64,000 bases of DNA from Nocardioides cynanchi (GTDB taxonomy: Bacteria > Actinomycetota > Actinomycetes > Propionibacteriales > Nocardioidaceae), in NCBI RefSeq assembly GCF_008761635.1, contig NZ_CP044344.1, positions 558,001-622,000 on the forward strand. The letters run 5' to 3'. Shown piece after piece: positions 1-7,724 of the stretch (position 1 is its first letter; every line of letters starts with the position of its first letter). The notes below the pieces were generated by a model that ran no database searches, was not told the DNA's origin, and saw nothing but the letters and a program-made list of their open reading frames with translations. The position numbers were made by a program, and so were the translations under genes.

Positions 1-222
1 AAGGTCACGGTCTGTGGCTTTGGCCTGGTCGGGATGCGACGGTTCAGCACACTTCGGTTCAGCCAGAGCCCACACGCAGCCAGGTGTCTCATGTGCGCCA
101 GGATCGTCCGCGCCGGCGCGCGCTAGGCCAGCAAGCACACGACGACGCCTCGGCATCGCTGATCTACTCAACTCGTTCGATGCGCACTCACGTGCCGTTG
201 ACATGCCCGGCCAGGTGAGCTG
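1..222. other. stretch with no recognisable gene
   Basis: I see no convincing coding sequence, RNA gene or repeat on either strand. A plus-strand frame is open from base 14 but its translation has the low-complexity, arginine/alanine-rich look of a non-coding frame. The stretch lies just downstream of the 3' end of the small minus-strand remnant that follows, so it could contain that unit's terminator or the next repeat beyond the window edge. Confidence 0.4.
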
Positions 223-400
223 TCAGTCGAGGCCGACGTCAACTTTGATCTCGAAGAAGCGGTTCAGACATCCGGCATGGGCGCCGAGCCACTGCGTCCC
301 GCCGTCGGGTGCGTGCACGGTCAACTCGACGTAGTCCGTGCTTCGAGGGGGCAGGGATCTCCGCAGACTGCACAGGGAACCTCTGCGCGCCGCCACTCAT
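223..400 (-). pseudogene. frameshifted remnant of a small protein gene
   Basis: Two minus-strand frames each look coding over half of this stretch. From the ATG at 400 one frame reads MSGGAQRFPVQSAEIPAP with G/C-rich third positions, then turns arginine-rich near 340. From about 336 a second frame reads DYVELTVHAPDGGTQWLG and ends in IKVDVGLD before a TGA at 223-225. A one-base indel near 337-340 would join them into a protein of about 58 residues. No function is recognised. It lies downstream of repeat copy A (478-530), in the same arrangement as the three small genes that follow. It could instead be two chance frames, so confidence is modest. Confidence 0.4.
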
Positions 401-477
401 GGGCTGGGGCATGTGGGCCGCCGTAACCTGGCGGGTCCGGTGTGGTGGATCAGTCAGTGGAGGGTATCCGGAAGCGA

Positions 478-530
478 CCGCTCATGCCGCTGTCCGGTCG
501 CACGCAGATGCCGATCAGCGGATGGGCGTG
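478..530. repeat. dispersed ~45-bp repeat, copy A (degenerate)
   Basis: Shares the word ATGCCGCTGTCCG and flanking bases with copies at 984-1028, 2015-2059 and 2488-2531. Its right half is altered and longer, which breaks the CGCTCAT / ATGAGCG stem seen in copies B and C. It sits between the small remnant at 223-400 and the lipoprotein gene at 552-962. The bases just after it (GTGTCAGA) also follow copy C after one extra G, so the duplicated unit may be a little longer than drawn. Confidence 0.8.
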
Positions 531-551
531 TCAGAGCTGGCCGGAGCCCTG

Positions 552-962
552 CTACCGGTCGGGGCTGAACGACACCAGAGGTGCGTTGCGGCAACAGGTT
601 GGGACCTCGATTCCCGGCAAGGGTTGGGGCCCCTCGTAATCAGCCCCGCCTCCCGCGAGGTAGTCACCTTGCTTGACATCACCTAGGCCCGGCACGTCTA
701 TGGCGAGTGGTTTGGTGGAGACCCACTCAGTTCCGTTGGGCCAGATGACGATCGCAACCTTGTCATCGCCAAGGTCCAACCCGACGCAGTCACCGACCAT
801 CACCAGCCTGCTGGCGGTGAAACCGACGCCAGCCTCGCTGATTTCCTTCGGGGCGACGAGTAGAAAGTGACCGTCCTTCTCAGTGACGCCCCCTCGATTC
901 CCGCACGAGGTCAGGGCGGCCAGCAGCAACGCCGTCGCTCCGACAGCCCGCAAACGCGTCAT
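552..962 (-). CDS. small putative lipoprotein, unknown function
   Basis: Protein of 136 residues. The N-terminus has a short basic start (MTRLR), a hydrophobic run and a lipobox-like LTSC at about residues 17-20, so it is probably exported and lipid-anchored. The mature part is short, acidic and contains several GDxxGLDLGDD-like and PLPGIEVPTCC stretches; a CC pair near residues 123-124 is notable. I do not recognise the family. It is the second unit in a row of small minus-strand genes separated by one repeat, with copy B (984-1028) 22 bp before its ATG and copy A 22 bp after its stop. G/C bias at third positions is weaker than in the core genes further on, which fits an accessory origin. 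Confidence 0.7.
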   Translation of the reverse strand: MTRLRAVGATALLLAALTSCGNRGGVTEKDGHFLLVAPKEISEAGVGFTASRLVMVGDCVGLDLGDDKVAIVIWPNGTEWVSTKPLAIDVPGLGDVKQGDYLAGGGADYEGPQPLPGIEVPTCCRNAPLVSFSPDR

Positions 963-983
963 GGCTCAGTGTTGCCCAAACAT

Positions 984-1028
984 CCGCTCATGCCGCTGTC
1001 CGTATGCGCTCATGCCGATGAGCGGGCG
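984..1028. repeat. dispersed ~45-bp repeat, copy B
   Basis: Best-formed copy. It contains ATGCCGCTGTCCG followed by a perfect hairpin, CGCTCAT-GCCG-ATGAGCG (about 1008-1025), and the left edge CCGCTCAT is also complementary to the right ATGAGCGG. It lies between the start of the lipoprotein gene at 552-962 and the 3' end of the next one. Copies B, C and D all have AAC two to four bases before their shared left edge. Confidence 0.85.
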
Positions 1029-1098
1029 TCGGCGTTGGCCGATTCGCCGCAGCGGCCGGGGGCGGCTTCTGGGTGGGTTGAACGGGGGTCAGAGGCTC

Positions 1099-1905
1099 TC
1101 ACTGCTCATTCGACTGCGACACCCGGGAAGGCGGATACGTTGAACCGTCTACAAGGGCCCGCTTGCCCAAGGGTGCGGTGAGATGCAGATCGACGTTGAC
1201 AGGCCGACTGCCAACGCAATCTTGCATCCCTTGGGGCGCCGTAGCCGTCCAGTAGACGGTCACAGTTGTGCGCGTCTCTCGTACCTTTGGCGTGTGCAGG
1301 AAGGGGCGCGGATCGCGTCCACTTGAGCACTCCTGCTCGGTCACCCCTACCTTCGGGTTGGTTGTGTTGCGATCGAGACCTCCATCCGGAGAGGTCACCG
1401 CGACCCACTCATCACCGCTAGGCAGTACGGGCGCCAGGTGACACTCACCGCCGCCCACCCAGTTCCAAGCTCCCTCGTGACCCTGGATCTCAAAGAAGGT
1501 CGCTCCCTTAGCGGGACCTTCCTCTGTCCAACGTCCCAAGCCCAGGGTGTAGGTGTCGCCGTCGACGCGAAGCACGCGCCAACGAGTTGCAGTTGCGCCG
1601 TTCTTCAAGAACGACATCGACAGTTCGCTGTTGTGCTTCGGGTTGGCCAGCAGGCTCGTGAAAGCATCTGTCACCTGCGCCTGGGTTAAGACGCCGGGGA
1701 TCCCGTCCGGCATCACCGCAGCGGGCCACCCCTGGGTGCCGGCACAGCCGACCTGCACCACGCCGCTCTGAGCAACGTCCCTTTGATATGTCGACCCCGT
1801 CTGCTCCGCTGCGGGGGACTTGGAGGTTGTGCTCGAGCCGCAACCAACCATCACGGGGACTAGGCCGATCAGCATCAGCCCTTGGCGCCTGCCCCGTCGA
1901 TCCAC
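1099..1905 (-). CDS. putative lipoprotein, unknown function
   Basis: Protein of 268 residues with a GTG start. An arginine-rich N-terminus (MDRRGRRQG) is followed by a hydrophobic run and a lipobox-like VMVGC at about residues 18-22, then a serine/threonine-rich linker, typical of a lipid-anchored extracytoplasmic protein. The mature domain has cysteines at intervals and segments such as RWRVLRVDGDTYTLGLG and TTVTVYWTATAPQGMQ that suggest beta-strands. No family was recognised. It belongs to the row of small minus-strand genes separated by the ~45-bp repeat; copy C lies 110 bp before its start and copy B lies 71 bp after its stop. A possible AATACT box lies 6 nt before the GTG, so the transcript may be leaderless. 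Confidence 0.75.
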   Translation of the reverse strand: MDRRGRRQGLMLIGLVPVMVGCGSSTTSKSPAAEQTGSTYQRDVAQSGVVQVGCAGTQGWPAAVMPDGIPGVLTQAQVTDAFTSLLANPKHNSELSMSFLKNGATATRWRVLRVDGDTYTLGLGRWTEEGPAKGATFFEIQGHEGAWNWVGGGECHLAPVLPSGDEWVAVTSPDGGLDRNTTNPKVGVTEQECSSGRDPRPFLHTPKVRETRTTVTVYWTATAPQGMQDCVGSRPVNVDLHLTAPLGKRALVDGSTYPPSRVSQSNEQ

Positions 1906-2014
1906 GTCTCGAGTATTGAGCCTTCACTGGCCCGTGTCGGCGTGATCAGCAGATCGTGAGCAACCTGAGATGTGCGAACACCAAGACCGAGTGATCTCTC
2001 GCTCGTACCAACGT

Positions 2015-2059
2015 CCTCTTATGCCGCTGTCCGCGCGCGCTCATGGCGATGAGCGGGCG
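2015..2059. repeat. dispersed ~45-bp repeat, copy C
   Basis: Matches copy B at most positions and keeps the perfect CGCTCAT-GGCG-ATGAGCG hairpin even though the loop base differs, so the stem seems conserved rather than the loop. It lies between the start of the lipoprotein gene at 1099-1905 and the 3' end of the broken lipoprotein gene at 2150-2431. Confidence 0.85.
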
Positions 2060-2149
2060 GTGTCAGATCATCCATGGCCAGTCGAGAGCCGGACCTCGCC
2101 TCCGAGGCTCTCTGGATCGATAGGCAGTCGGTGCCGTGCTCACACTTCA

Positions 2150-2431
2150 TCAACCAGCGCTCTCCGAGCGCACGAGGCCTTGTCTGCTACCCAGTCCCGA
2201 GAAGGGCTTGGACTGGCCATCTTCGGTGAACCACCAGACCACGACGTGATGACCGTCGTAGATTCAGGTTGTGCGGGTGTAGGTGGCCTCGTGTGCTGAC
2301 GCTCCAGCCACTTCGTGGCATCCGATCGCTCTTGCGAGAGCCTGTGCGGAGTTGTAGGGACGACTGGTGTTGCCGCAGGCAACCAGGGCCGAGCACACCG
2401 CTAGAGCGGCAGCCCTCCGGATGATCCTCAC
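2150..2431 (-). pseudogene. lipoprotein gene interrupted by an in-frame TGA
   Basis: From a GTG at 2429-2431 the minus strand encodes a signal peptide with arginines, a hydrophobic run and the lipobox-like ALVAC, followed by GNTSRPYNSAQALARAIGC and a segment ending TYTRTT. A TGA at 2264-2266 then interrupts the frame. The same frame stays open and protein-like beyond it, reading IYDGHHVVVWWFTEDGQ and closing at a TGA at 2150-2152. This is best explained by a nonsense mutation in a lipoprotein gene of about 93 codons, though a sequencing error cannot be excluded. An upstream ATG exists further 5', but the GTG places the basic residues directly before the hydrophobic core. It is the third unit of the repeat-separated row. 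Confidence 0.6.
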
Positions 2432-2762
2432 GGTTGAGTGTGTGGCGTCCAGGCCCGGACATCCAGCGATGTGGCCCGATCGCAACATCCGGATATGCCG
2501 CTGTCCGTGCGCGCTCATGCCGATACGGGCGCTGGAGCTTGAGAGCGACCTGAGGGCTCGCGATGAGAGCGCTAAGAATGCTCCGCCCACGCGCCCATTA
2601 CCTCAATTCAGTGAGGGGTAGCCGGGTCACGCCGGAGTAGAACGGCATCCGACGAGCGCTCGCCAGTTCCTCTCGGAGTACTACAGCGCTCGGTGGATTG
2701 AGCGGGTTTTCGATGTGAGCCGGGTTCGGCGGAATGAACGCTGCACGGGGAAGTGAGATGCC
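2432..2762. other. intergenic stretch holding repeat copy D
   Basis: About 330 bp between the divergent broken lipoprotein gene and the plus-strand membrane protein gene. Apart from repeat copy D I see no gene here; the minus-strand frame crossing 2598-3131 is the reverse shadow of the membrane protein gene. Promoters for both flanking genes must lie here, but no clear -10/-35 pair was identified. Confidence 0.45.
2488..2531. repeat. dispersed ~45-bp repeat, copy D
   Basis: Keeps ATGCCGCTGTCCG and GCGCTCATGCCGAT but has lost bases in the right arm (ATACGGGCG instead of ATGAGCGGGCG), so the hairpin is imperfect. It lies 57 bp before the start of the broken lipoprotein gene, the same relative place as copies A-C before their genes. 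Confidence 0.8.
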
Positions 2763-3209
2763 ATGGGGAGTTTGAATCTGCCGAGCCGCAAACTCTGTCT
2801 CCAGCTCATCGGCGCGGCTGTCACCCTCGTGCTGGGGCTCACCTTCGTCGTAGCGATCGCGCCAGGGGGGCACCTCACCGAGTGTGGTGTTGACTCGAAG
2901 GGACCGTTCGCGAAGATCCGCCTCAACGGCCTCAGAGACCGATTGGGTATGTCGAAGGTTGGGCTTCACGTCGAGTTTACCTACGACGGACATCCGTACG
3001 ACGGAATGAACAACCGGCGCAGCACGGCGACGTTCCTGCGCGGGAAATGGCCTCCTCGTGTGATCAACTTGAACTATGACGGGGGGCCGAGGGGCAAGCT
3101 CCCCGTCTTGGGGCGCGCGGCGAGCGGGCATTGGGTGAACAAACCGCTCGTGGAGCCCTACGACAAGAGCCTGCTCGGATGCAGGGTCATCCCTTTCCAG
3201 GCTGATTAA
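2763..3209 (+). CDS. small membrane-anchored protein, unknown function
   Basis: Protein of 148 residues with an N-terminal hydrophobic helix at about residues 13-37 preceded by basic residues, so it is probably anchored in the membrane with the rest outside. The outer part contains the motif-like segments HVEFTYDGHPYDGMNN and VINLNYDGGPRGKLPVLG, suggesting beta-structure, and two cysteines (about residues 43 and 142). A GGGGAAG ribosome-binding site lies about 10 nt before the ATG and decides this start. It is oriented away from the repeat-linked lipoprotein units. The family is not recognised. Confidence 0.65.
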   Translation: MGSLNLPSRKLCLQLIGAAVTLVLGLTFVVAIAPGGHLTECGVDSKGPFAKIRLNGLRDRLGMSKVGLHVEFTYDGHPYDGMNNRRSTATFLRGKWPPRVINLNYDGGPRGKLPVLGRAASGHWVNKPLVEPYDKSLLGCRVIPFQAD

Positions 3210-3288
3210 CGCGCCGCCTGGCTTGGAACTGCAACTGGGCGGACTGCTGAGGGGTCCGAACGATAATGGTGCAGGTCAGAGGCCTAGA

Positions 3289-3710
3289 GCGGAGGGGCTG
3301 GTCTGTAGGCCGGGTTCTGTTCCCGGGCACCTTGCGGTGCACCGTTCGGCGACCATCCATCTAGGGCCGGCGTTGCCGTCGGCCTCGTGCGGTCCACCCG
3401 CGCACTCGGGCGGGCAGCCCTCGAGCGTGCGCTGTTCGACCTTGCTCCGGGCGGGGTTTGCCGAGCCGATCCGGTCACCCGGATCGCTGGTGGTCTCTTG
3501 CACCACCGTTTCACCCTTACCTGGACCACCACCACCGGTCTCGACAAGCTCGACCAACGATGGAGGGCTCAGGCGGTCTGTTCTCTGTGGCACTGTCCCG
3601 CGGGTTGCCCCGGGTGGGTGTTACCCACCGCCCTGCCCTTCGGAGCCCGGACCTTCCTCGACGTACGACGTGAACGCCGTCCGCCGCGGTCGCCCGACCA
3701 GCCCCTCCGC
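3289..3710 (-). ncRNA. rnpB: RNase P RNA, bacterial type A
   Basis: Catalytic RNA of ribonuclease P, which matures the 5' ends of tRNAs. Read on the minus strand it starts near 3710 and contains the conserved CGAGGAAGGTCCGGGCTCC segment, GGTGGGTAACACCCACC, GGGACAGTGCCACAGAGA, a GGTAAGGGTGAAACGG segment and the 3' ACAGAACCCGGCCTACAGACC. The boundaries come from the P1 helix: the 14 nt at 3697-3710 are perfectly complementary to those at 3289-3302. Length, about 422 nt, is normal for actinobacteria. An apical region at 3537-3556 contains GGTCTCGACAAGCTCGACCA, which resembles a dispersed actinobacterial repeat (see findings). Large open frames crossing this locus are artefacts. Confidence 0.95.
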
Positions 3711-3716
3711 GCCGTC

Positions 3717-3722
3717 ATCGTA
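3717..3722 (-). promoter_or_regulatory. candidate -10 box of rnpB
   Basis: TACGAT on the minus strand lies 6 nt before the predicted 5' end of the RNase P RNA at 3710, the expected -10 distance. No good -35 was found. The box lies only about 16 bp from the protease terminator hairpin, so the two transcription units are tightly packed. Confidence 0.45.
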
Positions 3723-3738
3723 GGCCCCGGGACGCCGA

Positions 3739-3779
3739 AACGCCGGGTCGGCGCTGTGGGAGGCGGCCGACCCGGCGTT
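3739..3779 (-). terminator. hairpin terminator of the protease gene
   Basis: A perfect 14-bp inverted repeat (3739-3752 with 3766-3779, stem AACGCCGGGTCGGC) with a 13-nt loop lies 24 bp after the stop codon of the minus-strand metalloprotease gene. There is no long T run, as is common for terminators in high-GC actinobacteria. It also insulates rnpB, transcribed in the same direction. Confidence 0.75.
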
Positions 3780-3803
3780 CCTGGTGGGGTCATGCAGGTG
3801 CGA

Positions 3804-6083
3804 TCAGCTCAGGTTGAGAGCCGTGTCGTCGATCACGAACGACGTCTGGAGGGAGGTGTCCTCCGTGCCGCTGAACGAGATGGTGACGGTCTGACCGGCC
3901 AGCGACGAGACGTTGAACGACTTCAGGGCGTAGCCCGAGTTGGCGTTCAGGTTGGAGTACGTCGCCAGCGTGGTGCTGCCCGCCTTCACGGTCAGCTTGT
4001 CGTACGCCGTGGTCGTCGTCGTCTCCGCCGTGTCGATGTGGAGGTAGAACGACAGCGTCGCGGCGCAACCGGCCGGGATGGTCACCGACTGGGTGAGCGT
4101 GTCGGTGTGCGTGGTTCCGTAGCCGTTCAGCCAGGCCTTGTAGCTGCCCGCGTGGGCGGCCTCACCGGTCGAGCCGTCGATCACGCCGGCCGACGCGGTC
4201 CACGGAGCCGCGGCGCCGGTCTCGAAGCCGGGGTTGCCGAGCTTCTGGCCGGGGCTGGAGCAGCCGCCACCACCGGTGCCGCTGATGGTGAAGGTGAACG
4301 ACGCGGAGCCGGTGGCGCCCGTCGTGTCCCTGGCCGTCGCGGTGGTGGTGTAGGTGCCGGCCGTGGTCGGCGTACCGCTGATCAGACCCGAGGTGCTGAT
4401 CGACAGGCCGGCGGGCAGGCCGGTGGCGGACCAGGTGAGGGTCTGGCCGGAGGCCGAGTCCGTGCCGGTCAGCTGCAGCGACTTGGCGGTGCCCACGGTG
4501 CCGGTCTGGCTGCCGGGGTTGTTCACCGTGACCGTGTTGGTCCCGCCCGAGGTGCAGGTGGGGTCACCGGTCTGGGCCGGCACCGACACGGCGTTCCACG
4601 CGGCCTTGGTGGAGTTGTAGAGCGCGCAGGTCGGGTCGAGGTTCTTGGCCGCGGTCAGCGTCCAGGTGCGGTACTTCAGGTACGACGAGGTGCTGGTCTT
4701 CATCAGCATCGCGTTGTACATGATCTTCTCAGCGTTCTGGATGCCGACGCCGGAGACCGACGAGCTGTTGCAGGTCGGGCTGGTCGGCTGGCCGTTGGTG
4801 GGGCTGCTGCCCTCGGCCAGGAGGTAGAACCAGTGGTTGCCCGGTCCGGCGGCCGCGTGGACCTCCTCGGTGGGGACCGCCGACGAGTAGCAGTTGTCGT
4901 CGCCCGCGAGCGAGGGGTTGTACATGTAGCGGATCGGGCCGGAGCCGACCAGGTTGACCCGCTCGCCGACGGTGAAGTCAGGTGTGTCGGTGGCGTTGTT
5001 GGCGTACCACTCGGTGGCCGCGCCGAAGGTGTCGGCGACGAACTCCTGGGTGTTGCCGTTGGAGATGCCACCCGGGGTGTGGTCGTCCACGCCGTGACCG
5101 AACTCGTGGGCGACGACGTCGATCTCGCCGATCCACTCACCGGTGCTCTGGGTGTGGCCGACCTGCACCTGGGTGCCGTCGTAGTAGGCGTTCACGTCGG
5201 CCAGGCCCACGCGGATCGGGACCCAGCCGCCGGAGCCGTCCATGCCGCTGCGGCCGTCCCAGGCCGAGAGCATCTGCCGCTCCTGCTCGGCGCTGTAGAA
5301 CGAGTCGGCGCAGTCGGTCTCGCGACTGGTCTCGTTGCCGTTGCCCCAGGTGTCGGTGGTCTTGGAGAACGTCGTGTTGGTCGCGGCGTCCTGGCAGACC
5401 AGGGTCGGGGCGTTGCTGTCCTTCATGGAGTACGTCGAGCCCGACAGCGTGGTGGGGATGCTCACCGAGCCTTCCCACTTGGTGTTGGCGGAGCCCTCCA
5501 TCACCCGCTCGCGGGCCTGGAGCACGTGTCCGTTGCGTGCGTCGACGACGACGCTCTTGATGTCGGGCATCGAGCCACGGTGGCCGGTGGCAGTGGCCTG
5601 CCAGGCAAGGCGTGAGTGCGAGCCGTGCTGCCAGACCACGAGCGAGACGGGGGTGCTCTTCGTGGCGTGGGCGACCTGCTGGCGGGCCTCGGTGGCGGCC
5701 CTGGCCCGGGAGATGCTCGGAGTGACGGACCGCAGAGAGACCTTGCGGGTCTGGGCGACCGAGGTGTTCAGGACGTGGCCCTCGGAGTCGGTGACGACCA
5801 CGAAGTCCCCGCCCACCACCGGTAGCCCGCGGTAGGTGCGGTTGAACGCGGCGTACTGCAGACCGTGCGACGACTGCACGGGCAGCGCCCGGAAGCCGTC
5901 ATGGCGGCTGATCTTGAGCGCCGGCGCGTGGCTGGCGATGAGGTTGCGTGCCGACGTTGCTGCCAGCGCCCGGGCGTTCTGCCCGTGCGCCGGGGCCGCC
6001 GCGACCGCACCGTGCGGCAACGACGCGAGCGTCGCTCCCACCAGCGCGGCAGCCGCGAGGCCGCCGAGATGTCTCCTGCTCAT
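3804..6083 (-). CDS. secreted thermolysin-family (M4) metalloprotease with Ig-like and C-terminal beta domains
   Basis: Secreted zinc endopeptidase of 759 residues from the ATG at 6083, chosen because CCAGGAG precedes it and a signal peptide (about 1-30) follows; the open frame extends further upstream without support. An FTP-type propeptide covers roughly 35-210. The catalytic domain has the zinc motif HEFGH at 326-330, the downstream glutamate in EFVADTFGAATEW, and the GNHWFYLLAEG segment of the M4 active site. After it come a putative Ig-like (He_PIG type) repeat, SLQLTGTDSASGQTLTWSATG onward, and a C-terminal jelly-roll-like domain (LGNPGFETG...) that may bind protein or carbohydrate. Likely role is extracellular protein degradation for nutrition. 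It stands alone, with its own terminator. Confidence 0.92.
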   Translation of the reverse strand: MSRRHLGGLAAAALVGATLASLPHGAVAAAPAHGQNARALAATSARNLIASHAPALKISRHDGFRALPVQSSHGLQYAAFNRTYRGLPVVGGDFVVVTDSEGHVLNTSVAQTRKVSLRSVTPSISRARAATEARQQVAHATKSTPVSLVVWQHGSHSRLAWQATATGHRGSMPDIKSVVVDARNGHVLQARERVMEGSANTKWEGSVSIPTTLSGSTYSMKDSNAPTLVCQDAATNTTFSKTTDTWGNGNETSRETDCADSFYSAEQERQMLSAWDGRSGMDGSGGWVPIRVGLADVNAYYDGTQVQVGHTQSTGEWIGEIDVVAHEFGHGVDDHTPGGISNGNTQEFVADTFGAATEWYANNATDTPDFTVGERVNLVGSGPIRYMYNPSLAGDDNCYSSAVPTEEVHAAAGPGNHWFYLLAEGSSPTNGQPTSPTCNSSSVSGVGIQNAEKIMYNAMLMKTSTSSYLKYRTWTLTAAKNLDPTCALYNSTKAAWNAVSVPAQTGDPTCTSGGTNTVTVNNPGSQTGTVGTAKSLQLTGTDSASGQTLTWSATGLPAGLSISTSGLISGTPTTAGTYTTTATARDTTGATGSASFTFTISGTGGGGCSSPGQKLGNPGFETGAAAPWTASAGVIDGSTGEAAHAGSYKAWLNGYGTTHTDTLTQSVTIPAGCAATLSFYLHIDTAETTTTTAYDKLTVKAGSTTLATYSNLNANSGYALKSFNVSSLAGQTVTISFSGTEDTSLQTSFVIDDTALNLS

Positions 6084-6302
6084 GCTCACTCCTGGATCCG
6101 GGCCGAGGCCCTGCGAAGCGGCACCTCGTGGGCGCCGCCGATGGTGGCCGCCCGGATGTCGGTCGACCGCGGCACGCCCGGGATACGGGAGGGGCCGCCT
6201 GCTGACCATCGCGGGTCCCCGTCGGCAGGGCAACGAGAGCGGGGGCTCATGTTTGTGCATTGCACGAAGATGAGCGACCGAAGGGTGGACCGGCCCCGAG
6301 GG

Positions 6303-7157
6303 TCAGGGGTGGGTGAGCACCTCGGCGCCGTCCGCGGTGACCAGCAGCGTGTGCTCGAACTGGGCGCTGGGCCGGCCATCGGCGGTGACGACCGTCCAGC
6401 CGTCGTCCCACATCACCCACTCGTGGGTGCCGAGGTTGAGCATCGGCTCGATGGTGAAGGTCATCCCGGCCCGGATCTCGTCGTCGAACCGGGGCTCGTC
6501 GTAGTGGGGGATGATCAGTCCGCTGTGGAACGACGTACCGATGCCGTGTCCGGTGAACTCGCGAACCACGCCGTAGTCGAAGCGCTTCGCGTAGGACTCG
6601 ATCACCCGGCCGATCACGCTGACCCGGCGGCCCGGGCGGACCGCCTTGATCGCGCGGTCCAGCGCCTCGCGGGTCCGCTCGACCAGCAGGCGGGTCTCCT
6701 CGGCGACGTCTCCGGCCAGGAACGTCGCGTTGGTGTCGCCGTGCACGCCGTCGATGAAGGCGGTGATGTCGATGTTGACGATGTCGCCGTCCTCGATCAC
6801 CCGGGCGTCGGGGATCCCGTGGCAGACCACCTCGTTGACGCTCGAGCACAGGCTCTTGGGGAAGCCTTTGTAGCCGAGGGTGGACGGGTAGGCGCCGTGG
6901 TCGCACAGGAACTCGTGGCCGACCCGGTCGAGCTCGTCGGTGGTGACGCCCGGGGCCACGTGTGAGCCCACCAGCTCACGGGCCTGCGCAGCCAGGCGGC
7001 ACGCGACCCGGATGCGCTCGATGGTCTCGGCGTCCTTGACCTCGCTGCCGGTGAACGGTGCCGGCGCCGGCCGGTCGACGTACTCCGGTCGGGGAATGGC
7101 TAGGGGTACGTCGCGACGCGGCGAGATCGCGGCCGGGGCGATCGCGGTCGAGGTCAT
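6303..7157 (-). CDS. map: type I methionine aminopeptidase
   Basis: Cytosolic metalloenzyme that removes the initiator methionine from nascent proteins. The 284-residue product has the pita-bread fold landmarks: [28 protein letters not shown] with two metal-binding aspartates, the metal histidine in EFTGHGIG, the glutamate in [11 protein letters not shown] and the final glutamate in [11 protein letters not shown]. The ATG at 7157 is favoured over the longer frame because TAGAAT lies 7 nt upstream, the pattern of a leaderless transcript, and because the extra residues upstream are proline-rich and unlike the family. An N-terminal tail of about 45 residues precedes the catalytic domain, as in some actinobacterial MetAPs. 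Confidence 0.95.
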   Translation of the reverse strand: MTSTAIAPAAISPRRDVPLAIPRPEYVDRPAPAPFTGSEVKDAETIERIRVACRLAAQARELVGSHVAPGVTTDELDRVGHEFLCDHGAYPSTLGYKGFPKSLCSSVNEVVCHGIPDARVIEDGDIVNIDITAFIDGVHGDTNATFLAGDVAEETRLLVERTREALDRAIKAVRPGRRVSVIGRVIESYAKRFDYGVVREFTGHGIGTSFHSGLIIPHYDEPRFDDEIRAGMTFTIEPMLNLGTHEWVMWDDGWTVVTADGRPSAQFEHTLLVTADGAEVLTHP

Positions 7158-7164
7158 GGACTCG

Positions 7165-7170
7165 ATTCTA
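7165..7170 (-). promoter_or_regulatory. -10 box, leaderless start of map
   Basis: TAGAAT followed by 7 nt and then the ATG; this spacing predicts transcription starting at or next to the start codon. Confidence 0.6.
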
Positions 7171-7224
7171 GGTGGGGGTCGTGGGGCCCCGGGCGGGTAG
7201 CCCTGCGACGTAGGCTCCCGGGGC

Positions 7225-7437
7225 ATGGAGAAGTTCTGGTACTGCGTCAAGCACCACGCGGTCGAGGGGCCCGACGGCTGCCCACCGATCGACCGCCTCG
7301 GTCCCTACGGCTCCGAGGCCGACGCGTCACGGGCGCTGGAGAAGGCGGCCGAGCGTAACGAGCAGTGGGACAACGACCCGGGCTGGAGCGACGAGCCCGG
7401 CTGGGACGGGCAGTCGAAGCGGCGCCAGCCCGAGTGA
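7225..7437 (+). CDS. small conserved actinobacterial protein
   Basis: Protein of 70 residues beginning [15 protein letters not shown], then a [11 protein letters not shown] segment and an acidic, tryptophan-rich tail ([18 protein letters not shown]). Similar short proteins with a WYCVKHHxVEG start and an ARALE helix are familiar from actinobacterial genomes, where some are labelled SPOR-domain-like, but I know of no established function. The two histidines and two cysteines could bind metal. A TAGGCT box lies 8 nt before the ATG, and the start is divergent from map. Its stop codon overlaps the GTG of the next gene, so the pair is likely co-translated. Confidence 0.75.
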   Translation: MEKFWYCVKHHAVEGPDGCPPIDRLGPYGSEADASRALEKAAERNEQWDNDPGWSDEPGWDGQSKRRQPE

Positions 7438-7724
7438 GCACCCGTCGACCGTCGCGGCCGCCGCCGGCCCCGGCGCCGCCGCGGATCTCGCCACTGCCCT
7501 TCGGCGGGATGATCGGTCTGGCCTGCGTGCTGTTCCTGGACCTCGGCACCGCGGGCGTGCTGCGCTGGTGGGCCGTGGTCGGGCTGGTGGCGGCGTGGAT
7601 CGTCCTGTTCGTGGTCGCCTGCGCCTGGTGGACCCCGCACCCGCGCCGGCTGCCGTGGCTGGCGGGCATGGGGCTGCTGCTCTGGGCCGTGGTGGTGGTC
7701 GGGGTCAACCTGGCGACCCGCTGA
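7434..7724 (+). CDS. small membrane protein
   Basis: Protein of 96 residues starting at a GTG that overlaps the previous stop (GTGA), which is the reason for choosing this start over the longer open frame. A proline-rich N-terminus (about 1-22) is followed by three predicted membrane helices: GMIGLACVLFLDLGTAGVL, WAVVGLVAAWIVLFVVACAWW, and LAGMGLLLWAVVVVGVNLA. There is no recognisable catalytic motif. It is coupled to the small protein before it, and its last 20 bp overlap the 3' end of the convergent gene downstream. Function unknown. Confidence 0.7.
   Translation: MSTRRPSRPPPAPAPPRISPLPFGGMIGLACVLFLDLGTAGVLRWWAVVGLVAAWIVLFVVACAWWTPHPRRLPWLAGMGLLLWAVVVVGVNLATR

Noticed and set aside
14..334. 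106-codon plus-strand frame at the window start
   Set aside because: Composition is non-coding-like and the minus strand carries a better coding signal over its right part.
478..2531. Integron attC sites
   Set aside because: The repeats share a hairpin, but consistent RYYYAAC and GTTRRRY core ends are not found in all copies and no integrase gene is seen.
3387..5615. 742-codon plus-strand open frame over the RNase P gene and protease
   Set aside because: It is the reverse shadow of the RNase P RNA and the protease gene; its translation is low-complexity, rich in arginine, glycine and valine, with no domain.
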